From Nitrospinota bacterium (lineage in GTDB: Bacteria; Nitrospinota_A; UBA7883; JADGGD01): 15,701 nt of DNA. The notes beneath the pieces were generated by a model, which saw only the letters and a program-made list of their open reading frames with translations, was not told the DNA's origin and did no database searches. Made by a program: the position numbers and the translations under genes. The DNA lies in NCBI GenBank assembly GCA_015229165.1, contig JADGCD010000027.1, positions 1 to 15,701 on the forward strand, written 5' to 3'. Shown one piece after another: positions 6,475 to 13,706 of this stretch (position 1 is its first letter; the number at the start of each line of letters is the position of its first letter).

Positions 6475-6807
6475 ATGGCCTTTGAACTGAACGGCAAGAA
6501 GTACGAGACCGACGAAGACGGCTACCTGCTGAACCTGGACGACTGGGACAAGGACGTGGCCAATTTCCTCGCCCAGCAGGAAGGGGTCGACATGACCGAG
6601 GCCCACTGGGAAGTGGTCGACTTCCTTCGGGAGTACTACGACGAATACAAGATCGCCCCGATGATCCGGATCCTGACCAAGGCCATCGGCAAAAAGCTGG
6701 GGCCGGACAAGGGGAACACCAAGTACCTGTACGAGCTCTATCCGGGCGGCCCGGCCAAGCAGGCGTGCAAGATCGCCGGGCTGCCGAAGCCGACCGGCTG
6801 CGTGTAA
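6475..6807 (+). CDS. dsrC: DsrC, sulfur-carrier substrate protein of Dsr
   Basis: A 110-residue protein matching DsrC/TusE along its length (MAFELNGKKYETDEDGYLLNLDDW). The C-terminal arm carries both redox cysteines, Cys98 and the penultimate Cys109, in CKIAGLPKPTGCV with ten residues between them. True DsrC has both; TusE-type proteins have only the last. In sulfur oxidisers DsrC receives persulfide from the DsrEFH relay and presents it to DsrAB, and its trisulfide or disulfide form is linked to DsrMKJOP. Start ATG at 6475 has GGAGG about 9 bases upstream. Placement between dsrP and dsrM is unusual. Hairpins flank the gene on both sides, which may favour a stable abundant message. Confidence 0.96.
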   Translation: MAFELNGKKYETDEDGYLLNLDDWDKDVANFLAQQEGVDMTEAHWEVVDFLREYYDEYKIAPMIRILTKAIGKKLGPDKGNTKYLYELYPGGPAKQACKIAGLPKPTGCV

Positions 6808-6814
6808 CGGCTTT

Positions 6815-6849
6815 CGTCGCCGACCCCCGCGCCGATGCCCTCGGCGACG
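6815..6849 (+). terminator. Hairpin between dsrC and dsrM, likely partial terminator or mRNA stabiliser
   Basis: CGTCGCCGA (6815-6823) pairs perfectly with TCGGCGACG (6841-6849) around a 17-base C-rich loop. A competing pairing of the CCCCC run at 6824-6828 with the GGGGG run near 6849-6853 is possible. No T-run follows, so full termination is doubtful. It could raise dsrC message over dsrMK. Confidence 0.45.
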
Positions 6850-6877
6850 GGGGCCCCCATTCTTAATCCGTGAAACC

Positions 6878-7624
6878 ATGACTGAACTCAACATCCTCTC
6901 GACGATCTTTGCGAGCCTGTCGTACATGGTCATCGCCCTCTTCCTGTTGGGGGTGGCGCGCAAGATCTACGGCTATGCCGCCACCCCGTCGCCCCTGAAA
7001 ATCCCCACCACCCCCGCGCCGGTCAGCGGCGGCGGCGTGGTGATCCGGATGGCCCGCGAGGTGATCCTTTTCGAGAGCCTCTTCAAGGGGAACAAGTGGA
7101 CCTGGCTGGGAGGAATTCTGTTCCATGTCACGTTCGCGGTGGTCCTGTTCCGTCACCTGCGCTATTTCACCGAGCCGGTCCCCTGGCTGGTGGCGCTTGT
7201 CGCCCCCGTCGGGATACTGGCCGGGGTCGGGCTCCTGGGCGCGGCGGCGTATCTTTTCGTCCGGCGGCTGGCGGTCGACCGGGTGGCCTACATCAGCTCC
7301 GGCGCCGACTATTTCGCGCTGATTCTCGTCGGCTCGTTGGCGCTGACGGGGCTGGCCATGAAGTTCGTCTTCCGGACCGACGTGGCGATGGTCAAAGACT
7401 TCTGCATGGGCATCGTCACCTTCTCGCCGGCCAATATGCCTGCCGACCCGATCTTCATCCTCCACTACCTGCTGGTCCTGACGCTGGGGGCCTATTTCCC
7501 CTTTTCGAAACTGATGCACGCCGGCGGGATCTTTTTCTCCCCCACCCGGGCGCAGATCGACAATCCCCGCGAGGCGCGCCACGTCAACCCCTGGGCCGAC
7601 GATGTCCGGGTCGACAAGGCGTAA
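6878..7624 (+). CDS. dsrM: DsrM, heme b membrane subunit of DsrMKJOP
   Basis: A 248-residue membrane protein with about five hydrophobic segments (near residues 7-27, 77-97, 103-128, 143-163, 191-211) and the NarI-like heme b fold. His83, His93, His196 and His214 lie in or next to helices and are the likely axial ligands of two b hemes. The family's usual length is longer when N-terminal helices are present; this is the short form, as is common in sulfur oxidisers. DsrM passes electrons between quinone and cytoplasmic DsrK. The ribosome binding site before the ATG at 6878 is weak. It immediately precedes dsrK. Confidence 0.92.
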   Translation: MTELNILSTIFASLSYMVIALFLLGVARKIYGYAATPSPLKIPTTPAPVSGGGVVIRMAREVILFESLFKGNKWTWLGGILFHVTFAVVLFRHLRYFTEPVPWLVALVAPVGILAGVGLLGAAAYLFVRRLAVDRVAYISSGADYFALILVGSLALTGLAMKFVFRTDVAMVKDFCMGIVTFSPANMPADPIFILHYLLVLTLGAYFPFSKLMHAGGIFFSPTRAQIDNPREARHVNPWADDVRVDKA

Positions 7625-7652
7625 CGGACCCAACGAGGCAGAGGTAACCACC

Positions 7653-9155
7653 GTGGCAGGCAAGATCGAAACGCCCCCCCTCACCGGCGACAAGCTCCCC
7701 ATTCCCCCCGTCTCCCCCGGGGCGATGGCCAACCTTTCCCCCAACCGTGCGGCGGAAGGGCACAACACCTTCCTGAACTTCCCCGGCGTGCGGGTGGGGG
7801 ACTGGAAGGAAAAGGCCGTCGAGAAGATGGGCGACCTGCTCGACAAATACAAGTCGCTGCGGGTCTTCATGGACATCTGCGTCAAGTGCGGGTCCTGCAC
7901 CGACAAGTGCCACTACTTCCTCGGCACCGGCGACCCGAACAACATGCCGGTGGCCCGGCAGGAGCTGATGCGCAAGGTCTACCGCAAAGAGTTCACCCTC
8001 GGCGGGAAACTGTTTCCCGGCCTGTCGCGGGCCGAAGAGATGTCCGAAGACGTGCTGGCCCAATGGTGGAGCTACTACCACCAGTGCAGCCAGTGCCGCC
8101 GCTGCTCGGTCTACTGCCCCTACGGCATCGACACCGCCGAAATCTCCATGGCCGCCCGAGAGATCATGGACAGCGTCGGCGTCGGCCAGAAATACTGCAA
8201 CGAGATTCTGGGGAAAGTTCTTGAAATCGGGAACAACCTCGGCATCAACCCCCACGCGCTCGCCAACACGCTGGAGTTCGTCGAAGAGGAGCAGGAAGAG
8301 GAGAGCCAGGTCAAGGTCCGCTACCCGATGGACGAGTCGGGGGCCGACGTTCTGCTGATCGCCCCTTCCGCCGACTTTTTCTCCTCCCCCCACATCGAAG
8401 GGTTCACCGGCTACGGCAAGATCTTCCATGAGGCGGGGGTCAGTTGGACCGTCTCCTCCTACGCCTCCGAGTTCGCCAACTTCGGCATGTTCATCGGCTC
8501 CTACGACACCATGCGCCGCGTGGCCGAACGGATTCGGGAGGCGGCCCACGACCTGAAGGTCAAGCGGATCGTCGTCGGCGAGTGCGGCCACGCCTGGCGG
8601 GTCGGCTATTCGTTCTGGAACACCCTTATCGGGCCGTTCGACTTCCTCGACCCGAGCTACCGGACCCCCACCCACATCTGCGAGTTCACCTGGGATCTGA
8701 TCCAGCGGGACGGAGTGAAGCTAGACAAGAGCGCCAACGACGAGCGGGTGGTCACTTTTCACGACTCGTGCAACGTCTCCCGCGCCAGCCGCATGGGGGA
8801 CATGCCGGGCGGACAGTACGACATCCCCCGCAACATCATAAAGGCGGTTTGCAACCACTTCGTCGACATGGACGAAGAGACCATCAAGGAAGCCACCTAT
8901 TGCTGCGGAGGGGGAGGGGGGTTGCTCACCGACGAACTGATGGACCTGCGGGTGAAAGGGGCGCTCCCCCGGGCCAACGCCCTGCACGGGGTGATGGAGA
9001 GCCACGGGGTGAACACCATGGCGATGATCTGCGCCATCTGCAAGGCCCAGTTCACGAAAGTGCTGCCGTATTACCACATCCCCATGGACATGGTCGCCAG
9101 TGTCCACCAGTTGGTCAGTAGCGCGGTGGTGCTGGGGGGCAAAAAAGGGGTTTAG
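7653..9155 (+). CDS. dsrK: DsrK, HdrD-like catalytic iron-sulfur subunit of DsrMKJOP
   Basis: A 500-residue cytoplasmic protein. Two [4Fe-4S] motifs lie at Cys76/79/82/86 and Cys145/148/151/155. The C-terminal half has the CCG-domain cysteines of heterodisulfide reductase HdrD: a lone Cys in FHDSCNVSR, a YCCGGGGG pair and a CAIC pair about 40 residues later. This domain holds a special [4Fe-4S] site that acts on the DsrC disulfide or trisulfide. I chose the GTG at 7653 because AGAGG lies about 8 bases upstream. An ATG at 7602 lies inside dsrM and has no ribosome binding site. It is the last gene of the rightward arm; no clear terminator follows. Confidence 0.95.
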   Translation: MAGKIETPPLTGDKLPIPPVSPGAMANLSPNRAAEGHNTFLNFPGVRVGDWKEKAVEKMGDLLDKYKSLRVFMDICVKCGSCTDKCHYFLGTGDPNNMPVARQELMRKVYRKEFTLGGKLFPGLSRAEEMSEDVLAQWWSYYHQCSQCRRCSVYCPYGIDTAEISMAAREIMDSVGVGQKYCNEILGKVLEIGNNLGINPHALANTLEFVEEEQEEESQVKVRYPMDESGADVLLIAPSADFFSSPHIEGFTGYGKIFHEAGVSWTVSSYASEFANFGMFIGSYDTMRRVAERIREAAHDLKVKRIVVGECGHAWRVGYSFWNTLIGPFDFLDPSYRTPTHICEFTWDLIQRDGVKLDKSANDERVVTFHDSCNVSRASRMGDMPGGQYDIPRNIIKAVCNHFVDMDEETIKEATYCCGGGGGLLTDELMDLRVKGALPRANALHGVMESHGVNTMAMICAICKAQFTKVLPYYHIPMDMVASVHQLVSSAVVLGGKKGV

Positions 9156-9221
9156 CTAGCGCACGGTCTTCAAAATGAACCGGCGTCTTCGCCGCCTCCT
9201 CACAGACAAGTTAAGGTCGAT

Positions 9222-10040
9222 TCACTTTTTGGTTAATGTCCGCAGCCCCCGTTTCACGATGTAGGCCGTCTCCTTCGTCGGCGACTCCTTCGCCCAGCGG
9301 GCCGTCACCTCTTGCACCCAGGCCGGATGATCTTTCGATGCGTCGTTGAGCCAGTTGGCGACCGCGTTCTGGACATAACGCGACGGGTCGCCTTTCACCG
9401 CCTCCAAGAGAGGCAGGGCAGGGGAGGGATCGGCTTTCAGCGGCGCCAGATGGCTCGTCCAGACCCCGCGCGGTCTCGTCCCCTCCACCGCGCAACGGCG
9501 GATCCCCTCGTGCGGATCGCCAACCCACGGCGTGTAGAGATCAAGGGCGACCGTAACATCCGCCGCCACCCATGGGCGCAACGCCATCCAGGCGATCTCG
9601 CGGACATTCATGCTTTCGTCGGCGGCGTAGCGGCGCATCTCTTCCCACCGCGCCGCAGGCGTCATGGTCGTATCGCGGGAGACGATCAGCGCTCCCCATT
9701 CACGAACCACGTCGGCGGTGGGCCACGCGGCGATCCCCTCGTAAAGGCGCCGTCGTTTCTTCGGCGGCGCGGACGCGAGAGCGTCGCCGATGGCGGCGGC
9801 CATGATTCGCAGTCGACTCATCACCCCGTCGGGAGCGGCGGCCTCATACCGCTCCACGATCCCATCGATGTCGTCGGCGGAAAAGCCGACCTGCGGCAAC
9901 ACCGCCCGGCCCAGTTTCACCTGATCGATGACCAGCCACTCCACCAGCGTCAACGCCTCTTCCTGCCCCCCGTCAAGGCGACGCCGCAAGGCCAAAGAGA
10001 CCTCGGCCATCGTCCTGGCGCCTTTCCGCTTCGTAACCAT
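9222..10040 (-). CDS. HEAT-repeat DNA alkylation repair protein (AlkD/AlkC-like)
   Basis: A 272-residue alpha-helical protein of the DNA alkylation repair family. The C-terminal part (GDPSRYVQNAVANWLNDASKDHPAWVQEVTARW) is the family's most recognisable stretch. Paired-helix repeats of the HEAT type fill residues 100-260. Family members remove 3- and 7-alkylated purines by wrapping the DNA; I did not try to place the catalytic aspartate. Start ATG at 10040 has AAGGTGA 5 bases upstream; Met11 at 10010 is an alternative. It converges with dsrK on the left and diverges from the peroxidase gene on the right. Nothing suggests a link to sulfur metabolism. Confidence 0.8.
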   Translation of the reverse strand: MVTKRKGARTMAEVSLALRRRLDGGQEEALTLVEWLVIDQVKLGRAVLPQVGFSADDIDGIVERYEAAAPDGVMSRLRIMAAAIGDALASAPPKKRRRLYEGIAAWPTADVVREWGALIVSRDTTMTPAARWEEMRRYAADESMNVREIAWMALRPWVAADVTVALDLYTPWVGDPHEGIRRCAVEGTRPRGVWTSHLAPLKADPSPALPLLEAVKGDPSRYVQNAVANWLNDASKDHPAWVQEVTARWAKESPTKETAYIVKRGLRTLTKK

Positions 10041-10049
10041 AAATTCACC

Positions 10050-10077
10050 TTTGCTCGGATCAGTTTAGACTTATAAT
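10050..10077 (+). promoter_or_regulatory. Promoter for the diheme peroxidase gene
   Basis: A consensus TATAAT (10072-10077) lies 16 bases after TTTGCT (10050-10055), the best -35-like hexamer. The gene begins with GTG at 10116 after AGAGGAG (10101-10107). The surrounding AT-rich 75 bases are shared with the divergent repair gene. Confidence 0.5.
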
Positions 10078-10115
10078 AAACGAATTATGACCAACGGTTC
10101 AGAGGAGCCCGCATC

Positions 10116-11150
10116 GTGAAACTGACCCCCTTCTTCGCCGCCGTCTTCGCCGCCGTCCTCGTGGCTGGAGTCCCGCTTCCCGCCCAGGCCGACGCCACCA
10201 TGGACGCCGCCCGCGACCTGTTCGAGCCGCTCCCGGCTGCGCCGATTTTCAAAGGGGTAAACCCGGCCAACGACGCCAAGATCGAGTTGGGGAAGATGCT
10301 TTACTTCGAGACCCGTCTTTCCAAGTCGAACGCCTTCTCCTGCAACAGTTGCCACAACCTGGCCAACGGCGGGGTCGACAATAACCCCTTCTCCATAGGC
10401 CACCAGTGGCAGGTGGGGGGACGCAACGCCCCGACGGTCTTCAATGCGTCGCTGCACATCGCCCAGTTCTGGGACGGACGGGCCGCCGACGTCGAAGCGC
10501 AGGCGGTGGGGCCGGAGCTGAACCCGGTCGAAATGGGCTCCACCGAGAAACTGGTCATGGACCGGCTCTCCTCCATTCCCGCCTACGTCGCTCTCTTCAA
10601 GAAGGCCTTCCCCGAGCAGAAGAAACCGATGGTCTACGCCAACGTGGGCAACGCCATCGGCGCCTTCGAGCGGACCCTCCTGACCCCGTCTCCCTTCGAC
10701 GCCTACCTGAAAGGGGACGACAAAGCCCTTTCGTCTCAAGCGAAGAAGGGGCTTGTCCTCTTCATGGACAAGGGATGCTCCAATTGCCACAACGGCGTGG
10801 CGGTCGGGGGGAACTCCTATCAAAAATTCGGCATGGTCAACGCCCCGAAGGATCTGAAGGACAAGGGGCGAATGGAGGTGACCAAAACCGAAGAGGACGC
10901 CTTCGTCTTCAAGGTTCCGTCGCTTCGCAACATCGAGCTGACCTATCCCTACTTCCACGACTCCCGGACCTGGGATCTTTCCGAGGCGGTCCGGATCATG
11001 GGTTGGACCCAGTTGGGGGTGAAACTGGCCGACGCCGAAGTGGGCGACATCGTCGCGTTCCTCCGCTCGTTGACCGGTACCGCTCCGGTGGTTACCCTGC
11101 CGGTTCTGCCGCCATCGACCCCCGCGACGCCGCTACCCGACCGGAACTGA
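10116..11150 (+). CDS. Diheme cytochrome c peroxidase (CcpA/MacA-like)
   Basis: A 344-residue periplasmic protein with a signal peptide (about residues 1-26, ending AQADA). Two heme c motifs, CNSCH (76-80) and CSNCH (221-225), are placed as in bacterial diheme peroxidases. The family segments GRNAPTVFNASLHIAQFWDGRA and SLRNIELTYPYFHDSRTWDLSEAVRIMG are present. It would reduce hydrogen peroxide in the periplasm using electrons from small cytochromes. The protein ends in a proline-rich tail that the family does not require. The GTG start at 10116 has AGAGGAG 8 bases upstream. It looks like a single-gene transcription unit with its own promoter and terminator. Confidence 0.92.
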   Translation: MKLTPFFAAVFAAVLVAGVPLPAQADATMDAARDLFEPLPAAPIFKGVNPANDAKIELGKMLYFETRLSKSNAFSCNSCHNLANGGVDNNPFSIGHQWQVGGRNAPTVFNASLHIAQFWDGRAADVEAQAVGPELNPVEMGSTEKLVMDRLSSIPAYVALFKKAFPEQKKPMVYANVGNAIGAFERTLLTPSPFDAYLKGDDKALSSQAKKGLVLFMDKGCSNCHNGVAVGGNSYQKFGMVNAPKDLKDKGRMEVTKTEEDAFVFKVPSLRNIELTYPYFHDSRTWDLSEAVRIMGWTQLGVKLADAEVGDIVAFLRSLTGTAPVVTLPVLPPSTPATPLPDRN

Positions 11151-11163
11151 TCGTATCTCGCCG

Positions 11164-11199
11164 CGGGGGAGGGCCGACCGGCTCTCCCCCGTTTTTTTT
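11164..11199 (+). terminator. Intrinsic terminator after the peroxidase gene
   Basis: CGGGGGAG (11164-11171) pairs with CTCCCCCG (11184-11191), extended inward by a wobble pair and GCC/GGC around a GACC loop. Eight T residues follow at 11192-11199. This is a textbook rho-independent terminator. Confidence 0.93.
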
Positions 11200-11231
11200 C
11201 GTCCGGCGGCCGGAAGTCCGGGCCAAGCGGG

Positions 11232-11254
11232 GAGGCGGTTGCTATAATCGCCTC
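11232..11254 (+). promoter_or_regulatory. Extended -10 promoter inside an inverted repeat, upstream of the glycosyltransferase
   Basis: TGC-TATAAT (11240-11248) is a consensus extended -10 with no good -35. It is enclosed by the inverted repeat GAGGCG (11232-11237) and CGCCTC (11249-11254). Transcription would start near 11255, about 29 bases before the ATG at 11284. The repeat could be a repressor site or a chance stem. Confidence 0.55.
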
Positions 11255-11283
11255 GAACCACCGCAAGAAGGAAAGTCCCCCCG

Positions 11284-11988
11284 ATGAAGATCAGCGTCGT
11301 GATCCCCTGCTACAACGAGGAAAAGACCGTCCGCGAAATTGTGGAGAAGGTGGTCGCCCAACCTCTCTGGCAGAGCCACGAGCTTGAGCTGATCGTCGTC
11401 GACGACGCCTCCCGGGACGGGACCGCCGCAGTCCTTGCCACGCTGGGCGAAGAGCGTCCCGGCGTCATACGGGTCGGCTGTCACCCGGTGAACCGGGGAA
11501 AAGGCGCGGCGTTGCAGACCGGATTCGACATGGTCACGGGCGACGTGGTCATCATCCAGGACGCCGATCTGGAATACGACCCTTCCGAGTATCCGAACCT
11601 GCTGGAGCCGATCCTTGCGGGAAAAGCCGACGTGGTTTACGGCAGCCGCTTTCAGGGGGGGCGTCCCCATCGCGTCCTCTATTTCTGGCATCAGGTGGGG
11701 AACACCGTCCTCACGCTTTTGTCGAACATGTTTACAAACCTGAACCTGACCGACATGGAGACCTGCTACAAGGTTTTCCGGACGGAGGTGTTGCGCCGCA
11801 TCCGGATCGAAGAGAACCGGTTCGGCTTCGAACCGGAGATCACCGCGAAGGTGTCAAAACTGAACGTCCCGATCTACGAAGTCGGCATCTCCTACTATGG
11901 CCGGACGTACGACGAGGGGAAGAAAATCGGCATGAAGGACGGTTTTCGCGCCCTCTACTGCATCGTCTACTACAACCTCTTCCGCTGA
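11284..11988 (+). CDS. Family 2 glycosyltransferase, dolichyl-phosphate mannose synthase type
   Basis: A 234-residue soluble GT-A protein. It shows the nucleotide-sugar pocket (VVIPCYNEEKTV at residues 5-16, VVDDASRDGT at 38-47) and the metal-binding DAD of IIQDADLEYDP (Asp93, Asp95). GSRF and the late GFEPEITAKV segment are typical of the DPM1/polyprenyl-phosphate sugar transferase group. It lacks a C-terminal membrane domain, so it is the short cytoplasmic form. The substrate is not decidable. A purine-rich AAGGAAA lies about 10 bases before the ATG. It has its own promoter and looks like a single gene. A 9-bp stem-loop at 12024-12048 lies downstream. Confidence 0.88.
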   Translation: MKISVVIPCYNEEKTVREIVEKVVAQPLWQSHELELIVVDDASRDGTAAVLATLGEERPGVIRVGCHPVNRGKGAALQTGFDMVTGDVVIIQDADLEYDPSEYPNLLEPILAGKADVVYGSRFQGGRPHRVLYFWHQVGNTVLTLLSNMFTNLNLTDMETCYKVFRTEVLRRIRIEENRFGFEPEITAKVSKLNVPIYEVGISYYGRTYDEGKKIGMKDGFRALYCIVYYNLFR

Positions 11989-12023
11989 GGGCCGCGCGGT
12001 GTTCCCTGCCTATCGTCTCGAAC

Positions 12024-12048
12024 ACCGGTGAAAGCCGACTTCACCGGT
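12024..12048. other. Stem-loop downstream of the glycosyltransferase
   Basis: ACCGGTGAA and TTCACCGGT are perfect 9-bp arms around a 7-base loop. The right arm overlaps the first 74-bp repeat. No T-run follows on either strand, so a terminator role is uncertain. Confidence 0.45.
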
Positions 12049-12112
12049 CAAGGCTTGCGCGGCGAAGACGCGCGTACGGGAACGGGTAGGGACGAGGATG
12101 GGCCTGCGCCCG
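12039..12112 (+). repeat. 74-bp direct repeat, copy 1
   Basis: This block matches 12143-12216 at 72 of 74 positions by direct reading. The copies differ at 12074 (G versus A) and 12099 (T versus C). It ends in a short hairpin GGGC-CTGC-GCCC. It lies between the glycosyltransferase and kinase genes, whose transcripts converge here. No protein is supported in it. Confidence 0.9.
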
Positions 12113-12142
12113 GCAAGAATCGTGTCGAAACGTGGAAATCTT

Positions 12143-12216
12143 CTTCACCGGTCAAGGCTTGCGCGGCGAAGACGCGCATACGGGAACGGGTAGGGACGAG
12201 GACGGGCCTGCGCCCG
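12143..12216 (+). repeat. 74-bp direct repeat, copy 2, ending at the kinase stop codon
   Basis: The second copy begins 104 bases after the first. Its last base is directly next to the stop codon of the kinase gene (12217-12219 on the minus strand). Its terminal stem is longer than in copy 1: GACGGGC (12201-12207) pairs with GCCCGTC (12212-12218) and so includes part of that stop codon. Confidence 0.9.
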
Positions 12217-13575
12217 TCACATGGTTTGGCGGGAGAGGTCGTCGAGTTTGTTTGACGTGATGCGCAGTTTGTTCGAGAGGATGCTCGCAAGGTTCCGGTA
12301 GAGCTTGCCCGCCGTCGACTCGTCCAGCCGGAGGATCGACACCTGGTGGAGCGCAAGGCAGTGGCAATCGTTGTCCGCGATCGCCGAGGCCGAGCGGGGT
12401 CCCCCGTCGATGATCCCCATCTCGCCGAAAATGTCGCCCCGTTTCAGGATATGCAACGTCAGGGGAGAATGTCCCCCCGCGCTCCGGACGATCCGCACCT
12501 GGCCGTTCATGACCAGATACATGTCCCGGGCCACCTCCCCCTCGCGGACGATCACCTCGTCCTTGGCGAACTTCTTGATGCGGCAAACCTGCAGCAGCCG
12601 GTAGACCTGCTGGTTGTCCAGATCGTAGAAGAACTGGAACGATTCCCGGTAGCGGCGGATCGTGGCCAGCGTCTCCTCGGTCAACGACGCCCCCGCATCC
12701 TCGAAGAAACTCTCGTTGATGATCTCGTCGATCTGGTCGGCGAACGACTGGCAGGAGGGGAGACGCAGATTCGGCTCCTTGGACATGCACATCGAGATGA
12801 TCGCCGCCACCTTCTCCGGTATCGCCGGATTGACCGTCCGTATAGGCTCCGGCTCCGAACGGACGATTTTCTCGTAGAGGGCGAACAGATTGTCCGCCAC
12901 GAACGGGCGTTTGCCGGTCAGCGTTTCGTACGCCACCACCCCCAGCGAGAAGAGGTCCGACCGGCCGTCCAGCGGCTTCTTGTTGATCTGCTCCGGCGAC
13001 ATGTAATAGGGGGTGCCCCCCACCCCAGGCAACTGGCGGCTTTCCTTGGTCAAGCGGATCGACGCCCCTTCCGTCAGGTAGGCGATGCCGAAGTCCATGA
13101 CCTTGGCCTGCCCGTTCCGGAGGATCATGATGTTCGACGGTTTGATGTCCCGATGGATGATCCCCCGCTGGTGGCTGTAGTGGAGCGCGCGGGCCACCTG
13201 GACGAGGATTTCCAGACGGCTCCGCATGTCCATCTCGGAGAGGTTCTCCTTGATCCGCTGCGATAGCGGCTCCCCGTCCATCAACTCCATCACCAGATAG
13301 CAGAACTCCCCCTGCATCCCCGCGTCGTAGATGGTGACGAAGTTGTGGTGGGAGATCTGGCCCGAAATCTGGGCCTCCATGGAGAACTGGCTCATGATGT
13401 CCGACGCCTCGACGCTCTTCCACGCCGGGTCGCGGGTCCAGGTGATCTTGACCGCCACGTCCCGTCCGATGATCTCGTCGGTGGCGCGGAAGATCTTCGA
13501 CATGCCGCCACGGGCGATCCGTTCCCGGAGCCGGTAGCGGCCGATGTATTCCGGAAGCTGGAGGTCGTCTTTCAT
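12217..13575 (-). CDS. Ser/Thr protein kinase fused to a cyclic-nucleotide-binding domain
   Basis: A 452-residue cytoplasmic protein without membrane helices. The kinase domain (about residues 14-285) has the glycine loop ARGGMSKIF, Lys43 in VAVKI, a likely Glu67, HRD at 141-143, DFG at 161-163 and SPE at 193-195, so it looks active. A linker follows, then a cNMP-binding domain (about 320-440) whose phosphate-binding cassette FGEMGIIDGGPRSA (383-396) keeps the glutamate and arginine that hold cAMP or cGMP. Nucleotide binding would therefore plausibly control the kinase; this is inference from the architecture. The ATG at 13575 has no ribosome binding site, and a TATAAT lies 10 bases upstream, so the message may be leaderless. 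Targets are unknown. Confidence 0.9.
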   Translation of the reverse strand: MKDDLQLPEYIGRYRLRERIARGGMSKIFRATDEIIGRDVAVKITWTRDPAWKSVEASDIMSQFSMEAQISGQISHHNFVTIYDAGMQGEFCYLVMELMDGEPLSQRIKENLSEMDMRSRLEILVQVARALHYSHQRGIIHRDIKPSNIMILRNGQAKVMDFGIAYLTEGASIRLTKESRQLPGVGGTPYYMSPEQINKKPLDGRSDLFSLGVVAYETLTGKRPFVADNLFALYEKIVRSEPEPIRTVNPAIPEKVAAIISMCMSKEPNLRLPSCQSFADQIDEIINESFFEDAGASLTEETLATIRRYRESFQFFYDLDNQQVYRLLQVCRIKKFAKDEVIVREGEVARDMYLVMNGQVRIVRSAGGHSPLTLHILKRGDIFGEMGIIDGGPRSASAIADNDCHCLALHQVSILRLDESTAGKLYRNLASILSNKLRITSNKLDDLSRQTM

Positions 13576-13585
13576 GATGAAGGCT

Positions 13586-13591
13586 ATTATA
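13586..13591 (-). promoter_or_regulatory. -10 element close to the kinase start
   Basis: TATAAT on the minus strand ends 10 bases before the kinase ATG. Transcription from it would start about 4 bases before or at the ATG. A good -35 is not seen. Confidence 0.4.
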
Positions 13592-13645
13592 TACGGGCGG
13601 CCCGGCGACGCGCATCGAAAGATGTTCCCAATGGGCGAACCGCGT

Positions 13646-13651
13646 TATACT
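13646..13651 (+). promoter_or_regulatory. -10 element for the two-helix membrane protein gene
   Basis: TATACT sits about 55 bases before the ATG at 13707. The best -35-like hexamer (TTCCCA, 13625-13630) is poor. It lies back to back with the kinase promoter. Confidence 0.4.
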
Positions 13652-13706
13652 ATCCCGGTTGTCGTCACTGCGTGCGTACCATCCCCCAGCGTAAAAAGCG
13701 GTTCCC

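Noticed and set aside
7602..7652. Longer DsrK N-terminus from ATG 7602
   Set aside because: It lies within the end of dsrM and has no ribosome binding site. The GTG at 7653 has a good one.
9181..9194. Hairpin CGGCG-TCTT-CGCCG between dsrK and the repair gene as a terminator
   Set aside because: The stem is only five pairs and no T-run follows on either strand.
12028..12255. 75-residue open frame on the plus strand across both 74-bp repeats
   Set aside because: It begins with GTG, is rich in charged residues, consists mostly of the repeat and runs antisense into the kinase end. No ribosome binding site or family match supports it.
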